A stretch of 40,492 nucleotides of DNA from Candidatus Ventrousia excrementavium (GCA_018714845.1 DVMR01000069.1:1-40492), one strand, 5' to 3'. Shown: positions 27,301 through 34,453, counted from the first letter of the stretch. The notes: generated from the sequence alone by a model not told the origin. Numbers and translations are program-made.

Positions 27301-27572
27301 CCCGGCAGGAGGTCGCAGCCTACATTTTCCGCGAGACCAACATTCTCGCCTTTTTCGGAACCCTGTGCGGACTGGTGCTGGGCATTTACCTGCACGCCTT
27401 TGTCGTGCAGACAGCTGAAGTCGACATGGTGATGTTCGGCCGCGAGATTGCCCCAATCAGCTACGTTTTGTCTGCAGTGCTGACCATGGCGTTCGCCCTG
27501 CTGATTAACCTCGTCATGCGCCGTTCGCTGGCGCGCATCAACATGGTCGAATCGCTCAAGGCGCCGGAATAA
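24363..27572 (+). CDS. FtsX-family ABC permease with large extracellular coiled-coil insert
   Basis: This very large permease has 1069 residues. It has a first membrane segment around residues 18-40 (SRFLAIFCITALGVGFLAGL), then an extracytoplasmic domain. A Glu/Ala/Gln-rich coiled-coil runs from about residue 247 to 509, interrupted near 380-394 by a likely turn (RVLIAAGMPVSEEMQ). A first FtsX domain lies at about 536-669 (FPFFFFLVALLVTLTTMTR...IGTLKALGYSRG), a second N-terminal-like anchor near 705-725, and a second FtsX domain at about 936-1066 (IKVLGFTRQEVAAYIFRE). It starts at a GTG immediately after the ATPase stop. The architecture fits a mechanotransmission or peptide/lipid-handling exporter. 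The cargo is unknown. Confidence 0.92.
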   Translation: MKKTYFKNIWREIRGSISRFLAIFCITALGVGFLAGLLSTTPDMRYSADAYYDNTRLMDIRLLSTMGFCDEDITAVAETEGILAAEGGRSVDLLVELEDGDTFVARVHGVDMDAQREGSAINQVELLEGRFPENPGECLVLLEKVPLSGTEVGKSLTFSADNADLEDTVTETELTVTGIVSSSYYMSLEREQADIGNGRLSMILFVPIELLNYDYYTEIYALTENTAQLQAFTDEYQDAVDIEVERLETLAETQVNVRRDQIIDEAQQELDEAREEYETQKADAERQLEEAWQEILNARAELAAGERDLSQARIDLRDGRAELEQRRVDGQAQLDASAAELEAGEAEYQAGLAQYEENRTQLEAARAELDAASEQIEQIRVLIAAGMPVSEEMQAAVDQYDASLAEVEAGEAQLEEARLLLEQTRTQLDEGQAALEQGRIDYENGIAEAERQLAQAERDIASGQAELEEGQAQLAEGEAEYESSSAEVEEQLLDAEYQIRDAEAAIADIETPSWYVLTREANVAYVSFESNAEKVANIARVFPFFFFLVALLVTLTTMTRMVEEQRTQIGTLKALGYSRGAIILKYMLYAGIAGVLGSAVGLAIGLCLFPAVIWNAYSIMYTLPDLIFRLNPQYALVSSLALILCAQGATLMACLSSLREQPALLMRPRAPKAGKRIFLEKIPFIWRRLKFTHKVTARNLIRYKKRFFMTVIGVAGCTALLLTGLGLRDSINDIVGKQFDELWLYNATVVLRHDGDDQNDFRVQRLLEGEDFESTLAVHSEAGHAQTDSYRGETTLFIPREQDRLTDFIVLRERVGHEPVAFDDEDAVVITEKLSLRLGAGAGDIIEVENADGERAEVTVTGVTENYVQSFVYMTAHAYQSAFGDEPEYTSVLTVTTAETDEQRDDLATRLLSASNIAGVQFTATTQESFEEMLQSINTIVAVIIVSAAALALVVLYNLTNINIAEREKELATIKVLGFTRQEVAAYIFRETNILAFFGTLCGLVLGIYLHAFVVQTAEVDMVMFGREIAPISYVLSAVLTMAFALLINLVMRRSLARINMVESLKAPE

Positions 27573-27582
27573 GGAGACGTTT

Positions 27583-27861
27583 ATGGATCATCACGAAGCC
27601 GACCATGTGTCGCGTGCTGTAACGCGCGCCGCCTTTTCCCGCGTGGGGGCTGGCATTTTGCTGCTTTTGCTGGCCGCACCCTGCTGCTTCTGGGCTGCTC
27701 TGCGCGCTCTTGAACGCGGAATAAACGAGCTGTGGGCCTTTGCCCCCATCGGCGGATTTGTGCTGCTTGCCGCCTCGGCCTGGACGGGCCGGCGGCTGCG
27801 TATAGTGCTCGGACTGGCCGGTGTGGCCGCCCTGGCGGCTGTGTATCTGATGCTCAGATAG
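27583..27861 (+). CDS. Small hypothetical membrane protein
   Basis: This 92-residue protein has three predicted membrane helices, roughly at residues 22-41 (GAGILLLLLAAPCCFWAALR), 50-66 and 72-92 (IVLGLAGVAALAAVYLMLR). The N-terminal 20 residues are polar, and Arg/Lys between helices 2 and 3 marks the inside. AAGGAG precedes the ATG. It lies 10 bases after the permease stop and before a terminator, so it is almost certainly the third gene of the ABC operon. No family is recognised. It could be an accessory subunit of the transporter. Confidence 0.75.
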   Translation: MDHHEADHVSRAVTRAAFSRVGAGILLLLLAAPCCFWAALRALERGINELWAFAPIGGFVLLAASAWTGRRLRIVLGLAGVAALAAVYLMLR

Positions 27862-27874
27862 CAGGAATTAAAAG

Positions 27875-27904
27875 AGGACATGCGAGGCTGCATGTCCTTT
27901 TTTT
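27875..27904 (+). terminator. Rho-independent terminator of the ABC transporter operon
   Basis: AGGACATGC, a six-base loop and GCATGTCCT form a 9-bp stem followed by a run of T. It lies just after the small membrane protein gene. Confidence 0.88.
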
Positions 27905-27984
27905 ATCCCTGTCATTCATACAGGCAAAACGTCTAATTTGCCGCGCTTTGATTTGTGGAAAACCGAGATTTTTTGCCGTCTGTC

Positions 27985-28013
27985 TTGACAAAGCTCTGAA
28001 GCGCATATACTAT
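27985..28013 (+). promoter_or_regulatory. Promoter of the buk-ptb-iorAB operon
   Basis: TTGACA (27985-27990) is a perfect -35 box. The -10 is either TACTAT at 28008-28013 (17-base spacer) or TATACT at 28006-28011 (15-base spacer). The buk start is about 55 bases downstream with AGGAGG. Confidence 0.7.
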
Positions 28014-28016
28014 AAA

Positions 28017-28043
28017 CATAAAGCGTTTATGGAACTATGTTCC
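28017..28043. promoter_or_regulatory. Two adjacent palindromes in the buk leader
   Basis: CATAAA-GCG-TTTATG (28017-28031) and GGAAC-TAT-GTTCC (28031-28043) are perfect inverted repeats that share one base and lie just after the promoter. They could be one composite operator or a leader hairpin pair controlling the operon. Confidence 0.5.
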
Positions 28044-28068
28044 GCATAACAGAACACAGGAGGCCGCT

Positions 28069-29124
28069 ATGAAGCTTCTTATCATCAATCCGGGTGCGAC
28101 TTCGACCAAAATCGCCGTCTATGACGGGGATACCGAGGTCTTTCGCCGCACCATCGAGCACTCGACGGCCGACCTGGCCTCTTTTGAGCATGTTGTCGAC
28201 CAGTTTGACTACCGCCGTCAGCTTGTTGTCCAAGCGCTGGCCGAAGCGGGCTGGCAGCTGAGCGATTTCGCTGCGGTCTGCGGCCGGGGCGGGCTTTTGC
28301 GCCATATTCCGTCGGGTACATACCGCATCAATGACCGCGTCATTGCCGATATCCAGGACCCGCCGTACGGCGAGCATGCGTCCAACCTGGGCGCGCTGCT
28401 GTCAAAAAGCCTTGCCGACGAGGTCGGCATTCCGTCCTTTTTTGTCGACCCGGTTTCGGTTGACGAGCTGACCGATGTCGCCCGTGTCAGCGGCTTTAAG
28501 GGCATGGAGCGCGAAAGCTTTTTTCACGCCCTCAACCAGAAGGGCATGGCGCGCGCCGCGGCGCGGCAGCTGGGGCGCCGGTATGAAGAGCTCAATCTAA
28601 TAGTCGTGCACATGGGCGGCGGCGTGTCAGTGGCCGCGCACCAGCACGGACGGGTCGTCGATATGTTCAATGTCAAGGACGAAGGGTCATTTGCCATGGA
28701 CCGCGGCGGCGGTCTGCCCATCAACGCAGTCATCAATCTGTGCTTTTCAGGCAAGACCAAGGCCGAGGTCAAAAAGCTGCTTGGGTCGCAGGCCGGCGTT
28801 TTTTCCTATCTGGGGACCCGGGATTTCCGCGAGGTCGAGCAGCGCAAGCTGGACGGAGACCACGAAGCAGGACTGATTTTTGACGCGCTGGTCTACCAGC
28901 ACTGCAAGGATATCGGCGCCATGGCCGCTGTGCTGCGTTATGACATCGACGCCATCGTACTGACCGGCGGCATGGCCAACAGCAAACTGCTGTGTGACGA
29001 GATATCCGGATATGTGAAAAAGCTGGCGCCCATTCTCATTCTTCCCGGCGAAGAAGAGATGCGCTCGCTGGCCGAGGGCGCGCTGCGCGTTCTGCGCGGC
29101 GAAGCGCCGGCGCTTGAATACTGA
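28069..29124 (+). CDS. buk: Butyrate kinase (or branched-chain/aryl carboxylate kinase)
   Basis: Buk converts acyl phosphate and ADP to the free acid and ATP. The 351-residue protein is a sugar-kinase-fold member with LLIINPGATSTKIAVYD at the N-terminus (phosphate 1), CGRGGLLRHIPSGTY, VVHMGGGVSVAAHQ (phosphate 2), FAMDRGGGLP and VLTGGMANSKLL (adenosine). The ATG at 28069 has AGGAGG upstream. It is first in an operon with ptb, iorA and iorB. That company suggests acyl groups derived from amino acids (isovaleryl, phenylacetyl, indoleacetyl) rather than only butyryl. Substrate choice cannot be read from sequence here. Confidence 0.94.
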   Translation: MKLLIINPGATSTKIAVYDGDTEVFRRTIEHSTADLASFEHVVDQFDYRRQLVVQALAEAGWQLSDFAAVCGRGGLLRHIPSGTYRINDRVIADIQDPPYGEHASNLGALLSKSLADEVGIPSFFVDPVSVDELTDVARVSGFKGMERESFFHALNQKGMARAAARQLGRRYEELNLIVVHMGGGVSVAAHQHGRVVDMFNVKDEGSFAMDRGGGLPINAVINLCFSGKTKAEVKKLLGSQAGVFSYLGTRDFREVEQRKLDGDHEAGLIFDALVYQHCKDIGAMAAVLRYDIDAIVLTGGMANSKLLCDEISGYVKKLAPILILPGEEEMRSLAEGALRVLRGEAPALEY

Positions 29125-29147
29125 GGCAGATTTGCGGGGGTGGAAAG

Positions 29148-30053
29148 ATGATTCATTCAATCGACGACCTTTTAAAGGCCGCACGGCAAGGCGAGCCGGC
29201 AACGCTGGCCGTAGCCTGCGCCCATGACCATGATGTGCTCCGCGCCGTTGCGGGCGCGCGCCAGGAAGGGATTGCGCAGGCAGTGCTCGTCGGCAAGGCC
29301 GGTAAAATCTGTGAAATCCTGAAAGAGCTTGGCGAAGAAGAGAGCCATTTTACCGTTGTTGACGCGGCGGACGACACCGATGCCGCACAGAAGGCTGTCG
29401 CCCTGGTGCGCGAGGGCAGAGCAGGGTTTTTGATGAAGGGCCTGCTGCCGACGGCCGAGTTGATGCGTGCTGTCATTGACAGGGAAAAGGGCCTGCGCAC
29501 GGACCGCCTCATCAGCCATGTCATGATGTATGAGGTGCCCTCGTACCCCAAGCCGCTGTTTTTGACCGACGGCGGGATGAATACCTACCCGGACCTTGAA
29601 AAAAAGGCCGACATTCTGGAAAACGCCGCCCAGTGCCTGCGTGCGCTCGGGTATGAACAGATTTACGCTGCCTGCATCTGCGGCGCTGAGGACGTCAGCC
29701 CCAAGATTCAGGCCACGGTCGATGCCAAAGCACTGAGCGAGATGACCGCCCGCTGGCAGCCCTATCACATGGTGGTCAACGGCCCCATGGGCCTGGACCT
29801 CGCCATCTCCCGCGCGGCCTGCGAGCACAAGCATTACGGGGGAGAGGCCGGCGGAAGGGCTGACATTCTGCTCGTTCCGACCTATGAGGTGGGCAACGGC
29901 ATCGGCAAGGCCATGACCTATTTCGGCGGCGCGCGGTCGGCCGGCATCATTGTCGGCGCCAGGGCGCCCATCGTCCTCGTCTCGCGCGCCGACACCGCCG
30001 AGACCAAGCTGTCGTCCATCGCGCTGGGCTGCGTGGTGGCGCAGAATCAATAA
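29148..30053 (+). CDS. ptb: Phosphate butyryltransferase (phosphate acyltransferase)
   Basis: Ptb swaps CoA for phosphate on acyl-CoA, giving acyl phosphate for Buk. The 301-residue protein matches the Ptb family with RAGFLMKGLLPTAELMRAVID near residues 90-110, then SHVMMYEVPSYPKPLFLTDGGMN, VVNGPMGLDLAIS and LLVPTYEVGNGIGKAMTYFGGARSAGIIVGARAPIVLVSRAD. The last block is the conserved C-terminal signature. It starts 23 bases after buk, with GGGGGTGG upstream. A 103-base spacer with a strong hairpin separates it from iorA. It is cytosolic. Broad C4-C8 or aryl specificity is possible. Confidence 0.94.
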   Translation: MIHSIDDLLKAARQGEPATLAVACAHDHDVLRAVAGARQEGIAQAVLVGKAGKICEILKELGEEESHFTVVDAADDTDAAQKAVALVREGRAGFLMKGLLPTAELMRAVIDREKGLRTDRLISHVMMYEVPSYPKPLFLTDGGMNTYPDLEKKADILENAAQCLRALGYEQIYAACICGAEDVSPKIQATVDAKALSEMTARWQPYHMVVNGPMGLDLAISRAACEHKHYGGEAGGRADILLVPTYEVGNGIGKAMTYFGGARSAGIIVGARAPIVLVSRADTAETKLSSIALGCVVAQNQ

Positions 30054-30088
30054 AGCACACAACACACACCAAATAAAAGGACCGGAGC

Positions 30089-30123
30089 GCCGTCCCGCCC
30101 TGCGCTGGCAGGAGCGGGATGGC
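30089..30123 (+). other. Strong hairpin in the ptb-iorA spacer
   Basis: TCCCGC-CCTGC, a GCTG loop and GCAGG-A-GCGGGA form a stem with one bulged A, extended by GCC/GGC and one G-T wobble. No T run follows, so it is not a classic terminator. It may stabilise the upstream buk-ptb mRNA or be a processing site that sets different levels of the two halves. Confidence 0.6.
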
Positions 30124-30156
30124 CGATGGCCCGCAAACAAGGGAAAGGTGGATGCA

Positions 30157-31905
30157 ATGAAACAGCTGATGACGGGCAACGAGGCCGTCGCGCGCGGCGC
30201 ATATGAAGCCGGCGTGCGCGTCGCCTCGGCCTACCCCGGAACGCCCAGCACCGAGATTTTTGAAAACCTGCCGCAGTACAAGGATGTCCTTTACAGCGAA
30301 TGGGCCCCCAATGAAAAGGTGGCCGCCGAGGTCGCTTTCGGCGCGTCCATGGCCGGCATGCGCAGCATCTGCGCCATGAAGCACGTCGGCGTCAACGTCG
30401 CGGCTGACCCGCTGTTCACAGCGTCTTATCTCGGCGTCGGCGGGGCGTACATCCTGATTACGGCTGACGACCCCAGCATGCACTCGTCGCAGAACGAGCA
30501 GGACAACCGCTATTACGCGCGCTTTTCCAAATGCGCGCTTATCGAGCCGTCAGACAGCCAGGAGTGCAAGGACTTCATGAAAGAGGCCTGCCGTGTTTCC
30601 GAACAGTTTAACACGCCGGTCATTTTCCGTGTGACGACCCGCGTCTGCCATTCCAAGAGCCTGGTCGAGCTGGGCGAGCGCGAAGAGCAGCCGGTGAAGC
30701 GCTATGAGCGGAATCCACAGAAGTTTTCGGCCACGCCGGCCCGCGCCTATGTCAAGCATGCCGAAGTCGAGCAGCGTCTGCTCGACCTCGAAGAGTATGC
30801 CTGCACATCTCCCCTCAACGTGTGGGAGAAAAAGGGCTCGAAAATCGGCGTCATCACGGCGTCTATTGCCTACCAGTACGCAAAAGAGGTCTTCCCCGAG
30901 GACACCTCCTTTTTAAAGCTCGGGTTTACCTATCCGCTGCCCATGAAGCTGATCGCCGAGTTCGCGCAGTCGGTCGAGACGCTGTACGTCATCGAAGAGC
31001 TTGAGCCCTTTATGGAGGAGCAGATTCGTGCGGCCGGCATTGCCTGCCACGGCAAGGACTGCATTCCCCGTATGTACGAGCTCAACCCCGAGATCGTCCG
31101 TGCCGGCGTTTTCGGCCAGAAGGCCGAAACTAAAACGGTCGATGCCGAAGCTGTCGGTCGTCCGCCCGTACTGTGTCCCGGCTGCCCGCACCGTGGATTT
31201 TTCTATTCCGTGGCGCGCCACAAAAACGTCATTGTCACCGGTGATATCGGCTGCTATACCCTGGGCGGCGCCCAGCCGCTCGACGCCACCGACAGCTGCC
31301 TGTGTATGGGCGGCGGGTTCTCGGTCGGCGCTGGGCTGGCGCGGGCACTGGAAATGGCGGGCGACGACCGCCGCGTCATCGGTATTGTCGGTGACTCGAC
31401 CTTTTTCCACAGCGGCATGACAGGTGCTGCAGAAATCCTCTACAACAACCACAAAATGATTCCCTGCGTGCTCGACAACAGCATTACCGGCATGACGGGC
31501 CACCAGGACAATCCCGGCACCGGCGAGACGCTGATGGGCGACAGCGCCCCCATCATCCGCGTCGAGGATGTGCTGCGCGGCATGGGGTACCAAAACATCA
31601 TTATCGTCGACCCGCAGGACCTCAAGGCAATGGATGCCGCCATTGACGAGGCGCTTGCGTCTGAGGTCCCAGCCGCCATCATCACGCGCCGGCCCTGTCT
31701 GCTGATCAAAAAGATCAAGCACGACATCGGCCTGTGCGCTGTTGACCGCGACAAATGCCGCAGCTGCAAAATGTGCCTCAAGGTCGGCTGTCCGGCTATC
31801 TTTATCAAAGAGGGCAAGGCCCATATCGACCCGACGCTGTGCGTCGGCTGCACGGTGTGTGCGCAGGTCTGCCCGTTTGGCGCCATTGAAAGGAAGGGTG
31901 AATAA
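30157..31905 (+). CDS. iorA: Indolepyruvate:ferredoxin oxidoreductase, alpha subunit
   Basis: IorA oxidatively decarboxylates aryl pyruvates to aryl-acetyl-CoA and reduces ferredoxin. The 582-residue subunit has the pyrimidine-binding domain (MTGNEAVARGAYEAGVRVASAYPGTPSTEI), the DPSMHSSQNEQDNRYYARF block, and the thiamine-diphosphate site GDIGCYTLGGAQPL...IVGDSTFFHSG...VLDNSITGMTGHQDNPGTG. The C-terminal ferredoxin-like part has two cysteine clusters, CRSCKMCLKVGC and CVGCTVCAQVC. The ATG at 30157 has AAGGTGG upstream. The longer frame from 29950 is inside ptb. With IorB 2 bases downstream it forms the complete enzyme. Branched-chain or other 2-oxoacids could also be substrates. Confidence 0.95.
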   Translation: MKQLMTGNEAVARGAYEAGVRVASAYPGTPSTEIFENLPQYKDVLYSEWAPNEKVAAEVAFGASMAGMRSICAMKHVGVNVAADPLFTASYLGVGGAYILITADDPSMHSSQNEQDNRYYARFSKCALIEPSDSQECKDFMKEACRVSEQFNTPVIFRVTTRVCHSKSLVELGEREEQPVKRYERNPQKFSATPARAYVKHAEVEQRLLDLEEYACTSPLNVWEKKGSKIGVITASIAYQYAKEVFPEDTSFLKLGFTYPLPMKLIAEFAQSVETLYVIEELEPFMEEQIRAAGIACHGKDCIPRMYELNPEIVRAGVFGQKAETKTVDAEAVGRPPVLCPGCPHRGFFYSVARHKNVIVTGDIGCYTLGGAQPLDATDSCLCMGGGFSVGAGLARALEMAGDDRRVIGIVGDSTFFHSGMTGAAEILYNNHKMIPCVLDNSITGMTGHQDNPGTGETLMGDSAPIIRVEDVLRGMGYQNIIIVDPQDLKAMDAAIDEALASEVPAAIITRRPCLLIKKIKHDIGLCAVDRDKCRSCKMCLKVGCPAIFIKEGKAHIDPTLCVGCTVCAQVCPFGAIERKGE

Positions 31906-31907
31906 GC

Positions 31908-32480
31908 ATGAACGATGTTCGCAGCATTCTGCTGGTCGGCGTCGGCGGGCAGGGGACCATTCTGGTCAGCAAGCTGCTGACGCAGGGACTCATCCGCGCC
32001 GGATACGACGTCAAAATGAGCGAGGTTCACGGCATGGCGCAGCGCGGCGGCAGCGTGTCGACGCAGGTGCGCTACGGCAAAAAGGTCTATTCGCCCATCA
32101 TCGGCGAGGGCGCGGCTGACGTTCTTGTGGCCTTTGAAAAAATGGAGGCCGTGCGCTATGCCAGCTACTTAAAGCCCGACGGCATTGCGGTCATCAATAA
32201 TTACGAAATCCCGTCGCTGCCCGTCGCCATCGGTCAGGCGCAATACCCGCAGGGCTGCATCGAGGCGATGCAGAAGGCCTTTAAGACCATTTCGTTCGAT
32301 GCGGCTGAAGTAGCGCAGCGGGTGGGCAATTCGCGCACCATGAATGTCGTTTTGCTGGGCGCGCTCATCCATGCGTTCGGGATGACAGATATTGACTGGG
32401 AGGGCGTCCTGCGGGACAATCTGCCGGCCAAGATTCTGGATGTCAACCTGCTTGCCCTGCGCGAAGGCATGAAAATGTAG
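31908..32480 (+). CDS. iorB: Indolepyruvate:ferredoxin oxidoreductase, beta subunit
   Basis: IorB is the gamma-type subunit of the oxidoreductase. The 190-residue protein shows ILLVGVGGQGTILVSKLLTQGLIRAGYDVKMSEVHGMAQRGGSVSTQVRYG, the standard family block, with the following AADVLVAFEKMEAVRY and the NSRTMNVVLLGAL segment. It starts 2 bases after the iorA stop, so it is coupled. A bidirectional terminator follows. It is the last gene of the buk-ptb-iorA-iorB operon. Confidence 0.95.
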   Translation: MNDVRSILLVGVGGQGTILVSKLLTQGLIRAGYDVKMSEVHGMAQRGGSVSTQVRYGKKVYSPIIGEGAADVLVAFEKMEAVRYASYLKPDGIAVINNYEIPSLPVAIGQAQYPQGCIEAMQKAFKTISFDAAEVAQRVGNSRTMNVVLLGALIHAFGMTDIDWEGVLRDNLPAKILDVNLLALREGMKM

Positions 32481-32485
32481 TTTAA

Positions 32486-32519
32486 AAAAGGCGTTCTCCG
32501 CCACCGGAGAACGCCTTTT
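32486..32519. terminator. Bidirectional terminator between iorB and the XRE-family gene
   Basis: AAAAGGCGTTCTCCG, a 4-base loop (CCAC) and CGGAGAACGCCTTTT form a perfect 15-bp stem with A and T ends. It separates convergent genes, and the XRE gene's stop codon sits at its right edge. Confidence 0.88.
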
Positions 32520-33316
32520 CAGTTTCCTGTGACGGGCGGAATGCCAAAGCGCACCAGCAGTATAACAGCCAGAACACCGGCCGCAAAGCAGCCCAACCAG
32601 ACCCGAAACTTTTTGGGCTCAGGAACCGGACGCCGATGCGACAGGCGCTCGAGGACGACGCCCATGGCAACAGACCACAGGAATATGCCGCCCCAGACGG
32701 CCCAGCCATAGTGTCCGTGTCCATAGGGAGCGCCGGCCGGGTTTTGGCCCAGCGCTTCGCCCAGCACAAGCCCCAGGGAAAAGCCGGCAAGCGTGGTCAG
32801 CGAAAAACGGTGCTTTCCCCACAGCGCGGGCAGGACGGAAACAGCCATGGCAATCCAGAACAGCTTTTGAGTCAGAAGCCAGCCGTAAAGATAGCTGAGC
32901 CGGCGGGGATCGACCTCGAAAAGCCAGCCCGTCACGCTGACCGGCCCGCCGCTCTGGCAGAAGATTCTGCCGAGCAGGTAAACGACAAGGTACCCGCCCG
33001 CTGTACCGAGCGCAAAAAACAGGTTTTTTCTGCGCTGCGCACGGCGTTCAGCAGCTGTGCGCAGCTGCTCTTTCCGGAGAAAATCGCTCAGCTGCGCCTC
33101 TGTTAAAGCAGGTTTCGGCTCTGCCGGGGCCATGAGCAGGTCGGCCGTTGTGCCCAAAACCTCAGCCAGGCGGAGCAGGTTTTCTGTGCTGGGAGCCGAC
33201 TGACCTGATTCCCACTTGGCCACCGCCTGACGGCTGACGCCGACGAGCTCGGCGACCTTTTCCTGCGAAAGGCCGCGACGCTGACGCGCATCGCGGATTC
33301 GTGTGCCCAGTGACAT
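32519..33316 (-). CDS. Membrane-anchored XRE-family transcriptional regulator
   Basis: This protein has about 265 residues. The N-terminal helix-turn-helix (residues 3-60, GTRIRDARQRRGLSQEKVAELVGVSRQAVAKWESGQSAPS) is a textbook XRE domain. The C-terminal half has about five hydrophobic segments, including LFFALGTAGGYLVVYLLGRIF, LFWIAMAVSVLPALW, LAGFSLGLVLGEAL, GWAVWGGIFLWSVAMGVVLE and LGCFAAGVLAVILLV. It therefore sits in the membrane with its DNA-binding end in the cytoplasm. The ATG at 33316 has AGGAGG 8 bases upstream. The GTG at 33325 is too close to it. It is divergent from the amidase gene and may regulate it or itself. Confidence 0.88.
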   Translation of the reverse strand: MSLGTRIRDARQRRGLSQEKVAELVGVSRQAVAKWESGQSAPSTENLLRLAEVLGTTADLLMAPAEPKPALTEAQLSDFLRKEQLRTAAERRAQRRKNLFFALGTAGGYLVVYLLGRIFCQSGGPVSVTGWLFEVDPRRLSYLYGWLLTQKLFWIAMAVSVLPALWGKHRFSLTTLAGFSLGLVLGEALGQNPAGAPYGHGHYGWAVWGGIFLWSVAMGVVLERLSHRRPVPEPKKFRVWLGCFAAGVLAVILLVRFGIPPVTGN

Positions 33317-33376
33317 ATCGCTCACCTCCTGCCATCAGTGTATAGCATCCGGCGTCTTTGCGCCATCAACTACAGG

Positions 33377-33391
33377 GCAACTATTGGTTGC
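33377..33391. promoter_or_regulatory. Inverted repeat upstream of the XRE gene (weak candidate operator)
   Basis: GCAAC-TATTG-GTTGC is a short inverted repeat in the divergent spacer between the XRE gene and the amidase gene. It may be a binding site for the XRE protein. Confidence 0.3.
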
Positions 33392-33438
33392 ACTTGCAGG
33401 CAAATGCTGATTTTATCCAGCGTTTCAGGTACGCCGGC

Positions 33439-33479
33439 TTTACATGCCGGGTATTCTTTGCTATACTAAAGTCAGTATA
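33439..33479 (+). promoter_or_regulatory. Promoter and operator-like repeat of the amidase gene
   Basis: TTTACA (33439-33444), a 17-base spacer and TATACT (33462-33467) form a good promoter. TATACT-AAAGTC-AGTATA (33462-33479) is a perfect inverted repeat over the -10 box and start site, a typical repressor position. Confidence 0.7.
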
Positions 33480-33545
33480 TGCCAACAGTTGTCATCGGCA
33501 GCGTCTGCCGCACCAGATGATTCAATGTGAAAGGATGGACCCGAA

Positions 33546-34436
33546 ATGCTGGAAATTACGCGCGAGCATGTGGTGTGCTCGCTGTCGGCGGCCCACGCTC
33601 CGGCCGCCCGCTGCCACAGCGGAGAGACCGTTTTGTTCCACACCCGCGACTGCTATAATGACGAGATTCAAAAGGAGACCGATTCGCCGGCCGGTGAGTT
33701 CGCCAATCCTGCGACCGGTCCCTTGTTTGTCGAGGGGGCAGAGCCCGGAGACGTTTTAAAGGTCGAGATTTTGCGCATTGAAACCGATACAACCGGCGTT
33801 ATGCGCACAGCGCCTTCGCACGGGGCGTATCAGCATGTGATTAAAGAGCGTGTGGCAAAGATTTTCCCCATCGAAAACGGCGAGATATTGTTTGACGAGC
33901 ACCTGCGTATCCCAGTGGATACCATGATTGGCGTCATCGGGACCGCGCCGGCCGGCGGGGAGGATATTTCGACCGAAACGCCGCGCGAGCACGGCGGAAA
34001 TATGGACTGCCGTCTTATCACTGCGGGGACGACTTTGTATCTGCCGGTCAACACGCCCGGAGCGCTGCTTGCCATTGGCGACCTGCACGCCGCCATGGGC
34101 GACGGCGAGACCATGATTTGCGGCATGGAATGCCGCGGCCGCGTCACGGTACGGGTGACAGCGCTCAAGGGAGTGCGGCTGCCAACGCCCTGCCTTGATG
34201 CCGGCGCGTGCCTGTGCACAATCCAGTCCGCTGCCACGCTGGACGAGGCCAGCGTCCTTGCATCCCGCGCCATGCACGGGTTTTTGACGGAGCACGGTCT
34301 TGACGCGCAGAAGGCGGCCATGCTGCTGTCTTTACAGGGGCATCTGGTCGTCTGTCAGATTGTCGACCCGCTGCTCACTGTGCGCATGGAGCTGTCAAAA
34401 AAGATTCTCGACGCCTACGGCATCGAGCTTCCGTAA
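33546..34436 (+). CDS. Acetamidase/formamidase family protein
   Basis: This 296-residue protein belongs to the FmdA/AmdA family, which hydrolyses short amides such as formamide or acetamide to acid and ammonia. Recognisable blocks are SGETVLFHTRDCYNDEI, TGPLFVEGAEPGDVLKVEIL, HLRIPVDTMIGVIGTAP, TPREHGGNMDCRLITAGTTLYLPVNTPGALLAIGDLHAAMGDGE and the QGHLVVCQIVDP terminus. There is no signal peptide, so it is cytosolic. It has its own promoter with an operator-like repeat and a terminator, and it is probably monocistronic. The true substrate is unknown. The amide could come from amino-acid breakdown in the same cell. Confidence 0.9.
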   Translation: MLEITREHVVCSLSAAHAPAARCHSGETVLFHTRDCYNDEIQKETDSPAGEFANPATGPLFVEGAEPGDVLKVEILRIETDTTGVMRTAPSHGAYQHVIKERVAKIFPIENGEILFDEHLRIPVDTMIGVIGTAPAGGEDISTETPREHGGNMDCRLITAGTTLYLPVNTPGALLAIGDLHAAMGDGETMICGMECRGRVTVRVTALKGVRLPTPCLDAGACLCTIQSAATLDEASVLASRAMHGFLTEHGLDAQKAAMLLSLQGHLVVCQIVDPLLTVRMELSKKILDAYGIELP

Positions 34437-34453
34437 CAGCGTTCAATCGTTGT

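Noticed and set aside
28017-28068. Known riboswitch upstream of buk
   Set aside because: There are two simple palindromes but no conserved riboswitch core that I recognise and no leader terminator.
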